A stretch of 64,000 nucleotides of DNA, from the NCBI GenBank assembly GCA_958295945.1, contig OY282386.1, forward strand, positions 372,001 through 436,000, written 5' to 3'. Shown piece by piece: positions 1-7,986 of this stretch. The notes below the pieces were generated by a model. It was not told the origin of the DNA, searched no databases, and saw nothing but the letters and a program-made list of their open reading frames with translations. Origin of the DNA: Candidatus Poribacteria bacterium. Its GTDB lineage: Bacteria > Poribacteria > WGA-4E > WGA-3G. The translations under genes were made by a program, and so were the position numbers. Position 1 is the stretch's first letter, and every line of letters starts with the position of its first letter.

Positions 1-1
1 C

Positions 2-640
2 CGTCGGCGCAGAAAACCGAACTTAGATTGGGCATCAACTGAGACTACACCATTTGAAGTTAATCCAAAGGCACAATTGACAGTTGAACGTCTATTTCAA
101 CATCTCAACGAATTCATTACTGATGAAATTACTGTGATAGCAGATGTTGGGGATAGCCTATTCGGTGCGGCTGAATTGCGAATACAACAACATACGAATT
201 TCCTGAGTCCAGCATATTATACATCAATGGGATTTGCTGTTCCCGCATCTGTCGGCGCGCAACTTAGCACACCGAATTCCCGTCCACTTGTCATCGTAGG
301 GGATGGTGCATTCCAAATGACAGGCACAGAACTATCAACTGTCGTTCGTTACGGATTGAACCCAATCGTTCTTTTGCTGAACAATCACGGCTATGGAACA
401 GAAAGGCATCTGTTGGAAGGAGAATTCAACGATATTGGATGTTGGAACTATAGTAGCATTACATCACTTTTTGGTTCTGGACAAGGTTTTCATGTTCATA
501 CCGAGGGTGAATTTGATGATGCTATGAATACTGCTTTGAGCGAAACCCAACAATTTACCTTAATAGAAATTGAACTTGAAAAATTAGACAGATCACCCGC
601 ACTGGCAAGATTAGCTGAACGGATGTCCGAAACAGTCTAA
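2..640 (+). CDS. Thiamine-diphosphate-dependent 2-oxoacid decarboxylase, C-terminal part
   Basis: The frame is open from the window edge, so the 5' part lies outside and only the last ~212 codons are present. The visible part is the C-terminal TPP-binding domain: a GDGAFQMTG motif followed about 25 residues later by NNHGYGTE forms the classic GDG-N26-NN thiamine-diphosphate/Mg site. The spacing and the NDIGCWNY segment resemble pyruvate/indolepyruvate decarboxylases more than acetolactate synthase. It would decarboxylate a 2-oxoacid to an aldehyde in the cytoplasm; the substrate cannot be told. It converges with the next gene with about 15 bases between stops. Family confident, subfamily moderate. 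Confidence 0.85.
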   Translation, partial: RRRRKPNLDWASTETTPFEVNPKAQLTVERLFQHLNEFITDEITVIADVGDSLFGAAELRIQQHTNFLSPAYYTSMGFAVPASVGAQLSTPNSRPLVIVGDGAFQMTGTELSTVVRYGLNPIVLLLNNHGYGTERHLLEGEFNDIGCWNYSSITSLFGSGQGFHVHTEGEFDDAMNTALSETQQFTLIEIELEKLDRSPALARLAERMSETV

Positions 641-654
641 TAATAGTTCACCTA

Positions 655-1455
655 TTACAATGTATCAATCTTCGCTTGTAAAAAGTTTACACAGAATGGA
701 ACTTGTTCTTCAGACAAACCGTGTAACACGACAGCACCGTCATAACCAACTTCACTTAACAAACCGATATATTGATTGTAATCCAGCATACCTGTCCCTG
801 CAGCAAGGTTTCCTGCATGACCATCTCGGTCTAAATCTTTTGCATGGGCAAGTGCAATGTCATCACCAAGTAATGCAAATGCTTCATCCAGAATCTCGCG
901 CATCTTAGGCAATTCACCCTTATGAAATATATTCGCACCATCCATAACAACTTTTAGATACGGAGAACTCATCTCATCCAATAGACGACGTGCCTTTTGT
1001 GCGGAGTCTATCACATTGGATACCTCAGGTTCAAATGCTAATGTCACATTGAATTCTTCAGCAACTTCCAATGCCTTTTGCATGGACTCCACAAGCTCTT
1101 GCCAAGCAGACTCAGAGTTGTTGTCAGGGTGTGCACGCCACATACTGTGCGGATCTCGAGAACCTGTGCAGAGTGTTATCACAGAAGTTCCAAGTAGTTC
1201 ACATTGGGAAGCGACATAACGTAACATTTGTAATCCAGCGTCACGTTTTTGTATGTCAGGATCAATCATATTATATGTCCCCGATAGTGCCACAATGTGA
1301 ATCTGTCGTTCATCAATCTCTTGCCGTATTTCATCAACAGATATCGCAGCGTTAATATGGTATTGTAAATGGTAAATTCCATATTCAACCGTAGCATCCA
1401 ATGTTTCTTCAAGTGTGTCACGTCGAATCGTTCCTTCCATAAGACCAATGTGCAT
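655..1455 (-). CDS. Sugar phosphate isomerase/epimerase (xylose-isomerase-like TIM barrel)
   Basis: A ~266-residue single-domain TIM barrel of the AP-endonuclease-2/xylose-isomerase fold. Expected metal-site residues appear late in the barrel: Glu in FEPEVSN, Asp in VMDGAN and His in AHAKD. The fourth position, usually Glu, reads VVLHG, so a His may replace it. ATG at 1455 is preferred over the in-frame GTG three bases upstream because AGGAG sits 6 bases before it. One of five such barrels in the window. Members of this family interconvert keto sugars or inosose-type compounds; substrate unknown. Confidence 0.85.
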   Translation of the reverse strand: MHIGLMEGTIRRDTLEETLDATVEYGIYHLQYHINAAISVDEIRQEIDERQIHIVALSGTYNMIDPDIQKRDAGLQMLRYVASQCELLGTSVITLCTGSRDPHSMWRAHPDNNSESAWQELVESMQKALEVAEEFNVTLAFEPEVSNVIDSAQKARRLLDEMSSPYLKVVMDGANIFHKGELPKMREILDEAFALLGDDIALAHAKDLDRDGHAGNLAAGTGMLDYNQYIGLLSEVGYDGAVVLHGLSEEQVPFCVNFLQAKIDTL

Positions 1456-1742
1456 CACATGCTCCTAAATAAAATGTATCGTATGTCAATATTTAAAATT
1501 TAATCAATTTTTATACCCCACTTTCCGCACATGTCTTAATAGATTTCTATAACAACCTTAATAGACACTATAACCGAAAACTTATGGATAAAAGAAAGAT
1601 CAAAAAGAGCGGCCTCATAACATCTGGCACGCATCACCGCACCCCTGTACAGTGTTTAGGATTATGCTTTAATTCTATAGACCTTGTTCAAGTGGTGTCA
1701 ATTAGAGATCAGTTAACATTGCTACTCTCTAATTCTTGTAAA

Positions 1743-2026
1743 CTATTTTAGTCCTTTGTAGACCCATATTCCGATCCTATAGACAGCATGACCGATTCCA
1801 TATATGAGCCACACACTTACACATAGCATCATTCCGACAGATATTCCACTGATAAAACTATCATAAGTATGTGAGTTCGCAATAGCGTCACCAAATTCAG
1901 CACGGTATGCTGCACCATAATATATCAGTGCCGACACAACGTTTAGCAGAAATGCTACTACAAATAATAATATAGAGGTTGCTACCGTAAGACGTAAAAA
2001 AACTTACGCCAGTTGTGTTGATTCAA
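1743..2026 (-). pseudogene. Small two-helix membrane protein, reading frame broken at a T7 run
   Basis: The intact downstream frame (GTG at 1937 to the stop at 1743) encodes about 64 residues with one hydrophobic helix near the C-terminus (GMMLCVSVWLIYGIG). The same frame continues upstream as a second hydrophobic helix (VATSILLFVVAFLL) but has no usable start before a stop at 2004-2006. Adding one T to the minus-strand T7 run at 1996-2002 joins it to a segment starting LNQHNWRKFF at a TTG (2026). This suggests an ancestral ~94-residue two-helix membrane protein. The frameshift could be real, a sequencing error, or bypassed by slippage. No Shine-Dalgarno is visible. Function unknown. Confidence 0.35.
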
Positions 2027-2353
2027 TGGGAATTCAGGGACAGTCGCCTGTCCAAGTCCTTTTAGTTATTTTATCATGCTTTGGATAACTCATTTTCAAA
2101 GTACTTGTCTACTTCTGTTGGTATGGGACTTCAATCGCTTTTTTGAAAATACCGTATCCAATGTAAGAGACTATATATGAATCTTCCGTGTGGAGTTCAA
2201 TCAGTGTTGGCACTGTTGCTACTGTAACCTTACTTATAACAAGTATATTGGATACATAGAGTTTTCGTTTAAATTGCCTTGAAATTTAGTCCAAAACATG
2301 TTATTTTGTATTCACAGATACGACGATTAGCTGAAAAATCTTGCAGGAACAAA
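2027..2353. other. Gene-poor stretch
   Basis: No convincing gene, RNA or mobile-element end was seen here. A short inverted repeat (ggacag/ctgtcc) lies at about 2038-2053. The right-hand part is presumably the promoter region of the following hypothetical gene. Confidence 0.4.
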
Positions 2354-2827
2354 ATGACACAAACTAATGCACAAGACCCCAACTACGACTGGGCACAAGA
2401 ACATATGGTCGATTTTGAGCGATACCTCACTGAGCAATGCAAACCAAACTTTCAGTCCGTTTCTGCTGAGGATTCCTCAAAGTTTATGGCACCGATGTGG
2501 TGGAGCGTTGGATATGTCATTCAACGGTGTCTCATAGACAACAAACCTGTTAATCCAGCAGACGCCGATACGCTTATTGACAGAGCTATGTTACTCTTGA
2601 TGCTCTTAACCCACAGTAAAAATCCGATTTTTTTTCAATTACAAGATCAATTCGTCCTCCCAATGGCAAAAGCATTAAAGGTTTCTACAGACAACAAAGC
2701 TATCAATGAGAAAATTTATGAAGGTATAGTTTTCACTGTCCACAGTCTTCAAAATGGAAAAACGTTGACAGTTCCAGACTTAACACGGAGTGGACACACA
2801 ACCCTTGAAATAGGAGACACCAATTAA
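2354..2827 (+). CDS. Hypothetical protein
   Basis: About 157 residues if started at the ATG at 2354, which has AGGA about 6 bases upstream. A longer frame begins with TTG at 2279, but its extra N-terminus has no ribosome binding site. The protein is mostly helical by eye, with acidic and aromatic patches (NYDWAQEHMVDFERYL, MAPMWWSVGYVIQRCL), no signal peptide and no membrane helix. No family recognised. It precedes the HNH pair by about 80 bases on the same strand. Confidence 0.55.
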   Translation: MTQTNAQDPNYDWAQEHMVDFERYLTEQCKPNFQSVSAEDSSKFMAPMWWSVGYVIQRCLIDNKPVNPADADTLIDRAMLLLMLLTHSKNPIFFQLQDQFVLPMAKALKVSTDNKAINEKIYEGIVFTVHSLQNGKTLTVPDLTRSGHTTLEIGDTN

Positions 2828-2904
2828 AACTCCTTTCTTATTATCTCCAGAATATGAAGCATAATATAAACATGAATCTCATAACCTAAAACAAAAACCG
2901 AAGG

Positions 2905-3381
2905 ATGAAGACAATGGAATACATAGCAAATGTTCTAACCCCCAATGCTTCAGTTAACAATACTATAGAAACTCCAAGTCTATTTCACGAAGACATTGAA
3001 TTAGATATCGATTTTTCAGAGATACCTATTTTGAGAACAGACATTGGTAAATGGCTTAGAAATTCTTCGGATTTGAAAAAAGGCAGCCACGAATCTCTAT
3101 CAACAGAAACTCCAGAGGAAGTTTCACTATTAGCGACTATACAAGAGAATTCACAATTACCGAATAATAAACAACAGCGGTATCAAGAATTATGGTTCAA
3201 ATGCGAATATGAAACACTATCCGAAACTGAACTTGCTGAATATCAAACATTGCTTAGCGAATTAGATACTCGGAACATAAAACGTTTTAAAGCAATTATC
3301 GCATTAGCAAAACTCAGAGGGAAATCAGTAGACGACATTATTGCTGAAATTGAAGTAAAAGAGGAAAAAAGTGTCGTCTGA
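2905..3381 (+). CDS. Partner protein of HNH endonuclease (conserved hypothetical)
   Basis: A 158-residue soluble protein, acidic N-terminus followed by a helical C-terminal half (KQQRYQELWFKCEYETLSET, then RFKAIIALAKLRGKSVDDI). A second ATG at 2914 has GAAGGA better spaced and may be the true start. The C-terminal pattern resembles small proteins I recall as encoded just upstream of HNH endonucleases in other bacteria. Here the stop overlaps the HNH start by 11 bases, so the two are translationally coupled. It may be an accessory or antidote protein; this is inference. Confidence 0.6.
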   Translation: MKTMEYIANVLTPNASVNNTIETPSLFHEDIELDIDFSEIPILRTDIGKWLRNSSDLKKGSHESLSTETPEEVSLLATIQENSQLPNNKQQRYQELWFKCEYETLSETELAEYQTLLSELDTRNIKRFKAIIALAKLRGKSVDDIIAEIEVKEEKSVV

Positions 3382-3796
3382 ACATATTTCCGATCACTTG
3401 CGTCAACGAGTAAAGGATCGTGCAAATGGATTATGTGAATATTGCCAATCACCTGACAAATACAGCATTGCCTCCTTTCACTGCGACCATATTATGCCTA
3501 AAAAGGAAAGTGGTAAAACTGAGTTCGCTAATTTAGCATTTGCGTGTCCATCGTGTAATACCCACAAATACACAAAAACAGTCGCTCCTGACCCACAGAC
3601 CCGTGAAAAAGTTCCGCTTTTTAACCCACGGAGTCAAAATTGGAAAGAGCATTTTCAGTGGAGCAATGATTTTATATTGATTCTGGGCAAGACCTCAATA
3701 GGTAGAGCTACAGTTAAAGCTTTGAACATGAATAAGGACAAACATATTGAGTCAAGAAAATTGCTAAAGAATGCAGGTAAACATCCACCTACATAA
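3371..3796 (+). CDS. HNH endonuclease
   Basis: A 141-residue protein starting at GTG, overlapping the upstream partner gene by 11 bases. It has the compact HNH fold: CEYC zinc ligands near residue 22, FHCDHIMPK with the catalytic DH around residue 38, then NLAFACPSCN, giving the Asn and the second Cys pair, followed by H. This is a metal-dependent nuclease of the standalone HNH type; its target is unknown. Such small HNH genes occur both as selfish elements and as defence effectors. An insertion sequence follows directly downstream. Confidence 0.88.
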   Translation: MSSEHISDHLRQRVKDRANGLCEYCQSPDKYSIASFHCDHIMPKKESGKTEFANLAFACPSCNTHKYTKTVAPDPQTREKVPLFNPRSQNWKEHFQWSNDFILILGKTSIGRATVKALNMNKDKHIESRKLLKNAGKHPPT

Positions 3797-3914
3797 AATA
3801 CATTTGTCGTAATTTCCTTTCTTCTGTAAGTGTTAATCTCTCGGTCACTTCCACACACCCTACTAGATCCACAGAGGCATTCAATTGTCGATATTGGTTG
3901 TGTATATTCATAAT

Positions 3915-3950
3915 ATAAGATATAGCATGACTTCTCATGCTATATCTTAT
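3915..3950 (+). promoter_or_regulatory. Perfect 16-bp hairpin upstream of IS transposase
   Basis: Arm 3915-3930, loop cttc, arm 3935-3950: a perfect 16-bp stem beginning ataagatatagcatga. It lies 47 bases before the transposase start. The deleted second copy has the same hairpin (25573-25608 region, minus orientation) with two base pairs changed on both sides, keeping all 16 pairs. This argues for selection on the hairpin rather than chance. It may mask translation signals or act in transposition. Confidence 0.75.
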
Positions 3951-3997
3951 GGACTTTACCTCAAAGTTTATATAGATTTTATTCTTTGGAGGTAAAA

Positions 3998-5191
3998 ATG
4001 ACGAAAGAAGATCCTCGCCACGGACTTAATAGATTAGCAGAAGTGCCTGATAAACGCAACCCACGTGGAAAACGACATCCGTTATCCGCTATTTTAAGTC
4101 TTTCAGTGATTGCCATGATGTGTGGATACCGCAGTTATAGTGCTATCGCACAATGAGGTCGGACATACCCTCCCGAATTTGCGAAAACACTCGGGTTCAC
4201 GCATCCGAAGACACCTTGTGCCTCAACACTCCATTATTGTTTCAATGATTTAGACGTTGTTGCTTTAGAAAAGACACTCAGTGAGTGGGCAACCGATGTG
4301 TTCGCAGCGACGCAGGAAGACGATAAGAATGCGGTAGCGATAGATGGCAAAACCTTATGTGGCAGTCTCACGCAAGATGCGCAAATCACACATCTGTTAT
4401 CTGTTGTGACACATCAACTCGGTATCACACTCACACAGCGACCTGTGTCTGATAAGACGAATGAAATCCCTATTGCTTCACGCATCCTTGAAGCGTTTGA
4501 TGTCACAGGAAAAGTGGTGACAACAGATGCGCTGCTGACACAACGTTCGTTCTGTCAAGACTTATGTGATGCGGATGCGGATTATGTCATGCCTGTAAAA
4601 GAAAACCACCCCACTCTATTAGAAGATATTCGCGCCGTATTTGAAAGTGAACACTCGGACACTCGGACATCACATCCCACAAAAACAGGTGAACAGGGAC
4701 ATAAGGAACTTGGTGCACGGACAGGGACTTGCACCACTGTTGAAAAAGACAATGGGTGGCTCCAAACGCGCACGATGACGACAAGCACACTCCTAATAGG
4801 GACAGGATATGTGGACTGGCCGGGGCTTGCACAAGTTTACCAATACAAGACAGAACGAGAACACACCCGCACCGGTGAAAAGAGCACCATGACGCAATAT
4901 GGCATCACAAGTCTAACGCCTGAGTGTGGGTCAGCAGAACGGATTTTGATGCTCCGCCGTGGACATTGGGCGATAGAGAACCTGTCGCATCGCACACGGG
5001 ATGTGCTCTTTGATGAGGATGCGTCTCAAGTCCGGTGTGGCAACGGACCTCAGGTGATGTGCGCATTACGAAATGCAACTATTAGTCTATTACGCACTTC
5101 TGGGAACACTGAAATCGCTTATGCATTCCGATATTTTGCAGCAAAACCTAAAGAAGCACTCATGCTTTTAGGAGCAAACATCGACAATTGA
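3998..5191 (+). pseudogene. ISAs1-family DDE transposase with in-frame TGA
   Basis: ATG at 3998 follows GGAGG. The frame encodes about 397 residues and is intact except for TGA at codon 53 (4154-4156). The context AQ-stop-GR shows that TGG (Trp) became TGA. Downstream the DDE core is complete: Asp in AIDGKTL, Asp in VVTTDALLTQ, and Glu in GHWAIENLSHR, with the family's typical C-terminus. TGA is used as an ordinary stop elsewhere in the window, so recoding is unlikely. Without readthrough only the C-terminal part, from about 4298, could be made by reinitiation. Confidence 0.9.
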
Positions 5192-5392
5192 ATGCCTCTG
5201 ACTAGATCCATTTAACATTGCAGATCCAAAATAACCGAACCCCTTTACTCTTTGCAAGGATATGTTTTCTATCTACCTATGAATGAGTGTGTAAAGTTTT
5301 TAGCACTAAACTCAATATCCAATGAAATATACACGTTTTTTCCAAAAAACTGTAAAATAACAAATGAAATGTTAAAAATTGTAAATAATAAC

Positions 5393-5422
5393 TTGACATA
5401 AGCAATTTGATTGTGTTATAAT
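5393..5422 (+). promoter_or_regulatory. Strong sigma70-type promoter
   Basis: TTGACA at 5393-5398, an 18-base spacer and TATAAT at 5417-5422: both boxes match consensus exactly. It points into the small gene starting at 5461. A homologous promoter (TTGACT-17-TATAAT, with the same flanking tgtcacata) precedes the related gene at 38593-39024. Confidence 0.8.
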
Positions 5423-5460
5423 ATACGTCACATATACCTTGTTGAATGAGGAAGAGAATT

Positions 5461-5675
5461 ATGAAAACAAAACAACGGACACAAGGAATAATGATCATCC
5501 TACAAGCAATCTTTTCAGGACATAGACAAAATAGTGAAGACGTACAATTTAAAAAAAATTCTGTTTCTTAATAAATACCGGACGAACCCTTATGTCCACT
5601 GCTCTTACAGCGACGCACAAAGACGTACAGTTGTACGTGAATTTGTACGTCAATTGTCCGGTTTTTTACAAGTGA
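5461..5675 (+). pseudogene. Decayed copy of a promoter-linked small gene
   Basis: ATG at 5461 follows GAGGAAG and opens a 36-codon frame (MKTKQRTQGIMIILQAIFSG...) ending at 5571. A second frame from ATG 5592 to TGA 5675 reads STALTATHKDVQLYVNLY. The first piece matches the N-terminus, and the second the C-terminus, of the single 143-residue frame at 38593-39024 (MKTR...MINLQAI; ATALKALKKTVQMYEIMY). So this copy appears to have lost its middle and shifted frame. Whether either copy is translated is unknown. The nested gtac repeats here are palindromic (ccggac at 5578, gtccgg plus T6 at 5656-5667) and could also end transcription. Confidence 0.5.
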
Positions 5676-5902
5676 AAAATCTCGGATTTCATTAACAAGA
5701 CACATAGTTGGAGTGGTTTTCAACCACGATTACCCACGGTCATTACACCGTAGGCGCGCTTTCTAAGCGCGCGCTTCGTAGGAGTGGTTTTCAACCCGAA
5801 GAATACCATAAGTGCATTCGGCTTTGAATTGGATTGATTAGATTTCAAACTTTCCATCCGACATGAAAATGAAATGGTTCGTGCCAAAAACTTTACACAC
5901 CC

Positions 5903-6048
5903 GCCAATACTTTATCTTTTTCTTAACGTTGTAAATATGGTATAATTGATTATATCAACAAATAATGACTATCTATATCAACAATTGCTATGAAACATAC
6001 ATATTTGACCATAGTCTTAAAACAAAAAATACCATATCCGAAAGATAA
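5903..6048 (+). promoter_or_regulatory. Leader region of uppS-like gene
   Basis: TATAAT at 5941-5946 looks like a -10 box about 100 bases before the ATG at 6049. The -35 region is only a weak T-rich match near 5917. Nothing else was recognised. Confidence 0.35.
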
Positions 6049-6852
6049 ATGAATCCTTTAAAATATCTAAAAATTCAAGCAGAAAAAAGGTTCTACAGAG
6101 CATATCAAAAACAGTTAGAGGCTGAAGCAGGTACTTGGAATATACCACGTCATATCGGAGTCATTCTTGATGGAAACAGACGATACGCTAAAGCAAGCGG
6201 GTTAGATAATGTTATTAAGGGACACTACGAAGGAGCGGATAAACTTGAGGAAGTACTTAATTGGTGCGATGAACTTGGCGTAGAGATCTTTTCAATTTGG
6301 ATTTTTTCGCTTGACAACTTCAATCGAGCAGATGATGAAGTAGAAGGGATACTGGGATTAATTGAAAGAAAAATGCGTGAGTTGGTTACAATAAAAGGAC
6401 TCCACAAAAATCAGATTAAGGTACGTGCAATGGGACAGATTGAAAGACTACCACAAAGTCTGCAAGAAGCAATTCGCCAAGCTGAAGAAGCAACAAAAGA
6501 CTATGACAAATTTATTTTGAATGTCGCTGTCGCTTATGGTGGACGGGAGGAGATTATAGAAGCCGTCAGAGGACACTTAAAGGCAGAATTCCAAAAAGGA
6601 AAAGATGCACTTCAAATTGCTGATGAATTAAGTGTTGATACAATCGCACCATATCTATACACCTCAAATTTACCGGATCCTGAACTAATTATTCGCACAA
6701 GTGGAGAGGTGCGTCTTTCTGGATTCTTGTTGTGGCAGAGCGTATATTCCGAATTCTATTTTTGTGATACATATTGGCCCTCATTTAGAAAAATTGACTT
6801 TCTACGGGCGATTCGAGACTATAGTCATCGTAAACGGCGTTTTGGAAAATAA
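6049..6852 (+). CDS. uppS: Isoprenyl transferase (cis-prenyl / undecaprenyl diphosphate synthase family)
   Basis: A 267-residue cis-prenyltransferase. The N-terminal GVILDGNRRYAK motif supplies the Mg-binding Asp and diphosphate-binding residues. Later come SLDNFNR, the RTSGEVRLSGFLLWQS motif (the usual RTSGExRLSNFLLWQ) and the C-terminal SEFYFCDTYWP Glu box. It makes long-chain (Z)-polyprenyl diphosphate from isoprenyl units, normally the lipid carrier for cell-wall and glycan synthesis, at the cytoplasmic membrane surface. Length fits the family. The downstream protease gene starts a few bases after the stop. Confidence 0.92.
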   Translation: MNPLKYLKIQAEKRFYRAYQKQLEAEAGTWNIPRHIGVILDGNRRYAKASGLDNVIKGHYEGADKLEEVLNWCDELGVEIFSIWIFSLDNFNRADDEVEGILGLIERKMRELVTIKGLHKNQIKVRAMGQIERLPQSLQEAIRQAEEATKDYDKFILNVAVAYGGREEIIEAVRGHLKAEFQKGKDALQIADELSVDTIAPYLYTSNLPDPELIIRTSGEVRLSGFLLWQSVYSEFYFCDTYWPSFRKIDFLRAIRDYSHRKRRFGK

Positions 6853-6866
6853 GAATGGAGTCAGAT

Positions 6867-7976
6867 ATGAAAAGATCGATCCTAACTATTACGGGTGTTG
6901 TAATACTACTCTTCAATGGCACAATAATTGAAGCACAGACACCTGAACAAATTGCAAAAAGAACAAAGGCATCTACAGTAGTATTGGAAATGAAAGATGC
7001 AATGGGCCGTTCAACACAAGGCAGTGGTTTCTTTGTCGGAGTTAACTTAATTGCTACAAACTATCATGTTATAAATGGTGTACATACAGGAAAAGTTAAG
7101 TTAGTAGAAAAAGAGATTCGATATGATATTGAGGGTGTCACTGCAACTGACAAAGATCACGACCTCGCGATAATTAAAGTTGAAACCTTGAATGCTCCGC
7201 CTCTCCCGCTTGGAGACAGCGATACTGTACAGCAAGGACAAAAGGTATATGCAGTTGGTAATCCACGCGGATTAGAGGGTACATTCTCGTCAGGTGAAAT
7301 TAGCAGTATTCGAGAAAAAGGTACTCCGAGACTCAAAGATAGAGTGTTCCAGTTTACTGCAGCTATTTCTCGTGGAAGTAGTGGCGGTGCCGTTGTCAAT
7401 AGATGGGGAGAAGTCATTGGGATCGTATCAGAGACAAGAGATGATGGACAAAACCTAAATTTCGCAGTTCCTGTAAATACATTGAAGACGCTAATTACAG
7501 AAGTCGGACCAGTTGCGGATTTCCCAAATGACAAGTCCAGTCCAGGATATAAATATGATTTGCCATTGTTGTTCATTTTTCTGTTGATGGGTATACCTAC
7601 ATTTCTTGTAATCTGGTTTTTACCCATTGTCAAGATTGAACATTGGTCAGTTGCAGTTTTGGTTGCCATTGGCTTTGGTATTACTAAAATGGTTATATCT
7701 GGAGTTGTCAGATCCGAGTCATTTCCTAATGGAGTTAAGTCTATTTTATCACCGCCGCCACCGAATGACGTTTTTCATGCTTTAGGATGTGAAAAATGCA
7801 TATTGGATTTATTACCTTATGTAATGAAATTTCCTGCATATTTAGTCCTTATCGCAGTTTTACTTGGAATTACAAATGTCGCAGTTAAAAAGTTTGAATT
7901 GAACGGTTTTTTCAGTACCTTCTTTGTAGCATTTTTAATTATCATTGGTGAATATGCTTTACATCTAATAATATAA
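6867..7976 (+). CDS. Trypsin-like serine protease (HtrA-like core) with C-terminal membrane helices
   Basis: ATG at 6867, preceded by GGAG, begins a signal-peptide-like segment (ILTITGVVILLFNGTIIEAQ). The trypsin-like domain follows: His in ATNYHVINGV, Asp in KDHDLAIIKV and Ser in SRGSSGGAVVN, the HtrA/DegP arrangement. No PDZ domain follows. The C-terminal ~150 residues carry about four hydrophobic helices (LPLLFIFLLMGIPTFLVIWF, VAVLVAIGFGI, YLVLIAVLLGI, FFVAFLIIIGEYAL). The protease would be anchored in the inner membrane facing the periplasm. An alternative ATG lies at 6855. Probably in one transcript with the gene before it. Confidence 0.85.
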   Translation: MKRSILTITGVVILLFNGTIIEAQTPEQIAKRTKASTVVLEMKDAMGRSTQGSGFFVGVNLIATNYHVINGVHTGKVKLVEKEIRYDIEGVTATDKDHDLAIIKVETLNAPPLPLGDSDTVQQGQKVYAVGNPRGLEGTFSSGEISSIREKGTPRLKDRVFQFTAAISRGSSGGAVVNRWGEVIGIVSETRDDGQNLNFAVPVNTLKTLITEVGPVADFPNDKSSPGYKYDLPLLFIFLLMGIPTFLVIWFLPIVKIEHWSVAVLVAIGFGITKMVISGVVRSESFPNGVKSILSPPPPNDVFHALGCEKCILDLLPYVMKFPAYLVLIAVLLGITNVAVKKFELNGFFSTFFVAFLIIIGEYALHLII

Positions 7977-7986
7977 GGAGCACTTG

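Larger units (their letters stand above)
3872..5200 (+). mobile_element. ISAs1-family insertion sequence (full length, copy 1)
   Basis: Both ends are clear. The left end reads cagaggcattcaattgtcga (3872-3891) and the right end (5181-5200) is its exact 20-bp inverted repeat. The element is flanked by a perfect 10-bp direct repeat actagatcca at 3862-3871 and 5201-5210, the target duplication expected for this family. It is 1329 bp with a single transposase gene, and a strong hairpin lies between the left end and the gene. Retained target duplications point to fairly recent insertion, although the transposase carries a nonsense codon. A deleted relative lies at 25028-25658. Confidence 0.93.
5285..5902. 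mobile_element. Arm-bounded repeat element F (MITE-like) with cargo
   Basis: The left arm at 5287-5306 (gtgtgtaaagtttttagcac) and the right arm at 5881-5900 (gtgccaaaaactttacacac) are inverted copies with one mismatch in 20. The same arms bound elements at 21.5, 38.1, 39.3 and 62.1 kb. This copy holds a strong promoter, a decayed small gene and two copies of ggagtggttttcaacc (5710, 5781). It also holds a GC-rich palindrome ggcgcgctttctaagcgcgc near 5753. Mobility is inferred from the repeated arms only; no transposase is encoded. Confidence 0.6.

Noticed and set aside
1583-1750. 55-codon plus-strand frame starting MDKRKIKKSG
   Set aside because: No ribosome binding site, no recognisable features, and it overlaps the 3' end of the minus-strand membrane protein.
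4154-4156. TGA read as Trp (alternative code)
   Set aside because: Intact genes such as those ending at 3381 and 8754 regions use TGA or other standard stops normally, and conserved Trp codons elsewhere are TGG.
5277-5498. Minus-strand 73-codon frame
   Set aside because: Runs antisense across the repeat arm and the strong plus-strand promoter, with no start signals.
5578-5667. Standalone structured RNA with nested gtac hairpins
   Set aside because: The gtac repeats match coding positions of the related 143-residue frame (VQ.Y...Y), so the palindromes could result from codons. Kept only as a possible terminator.
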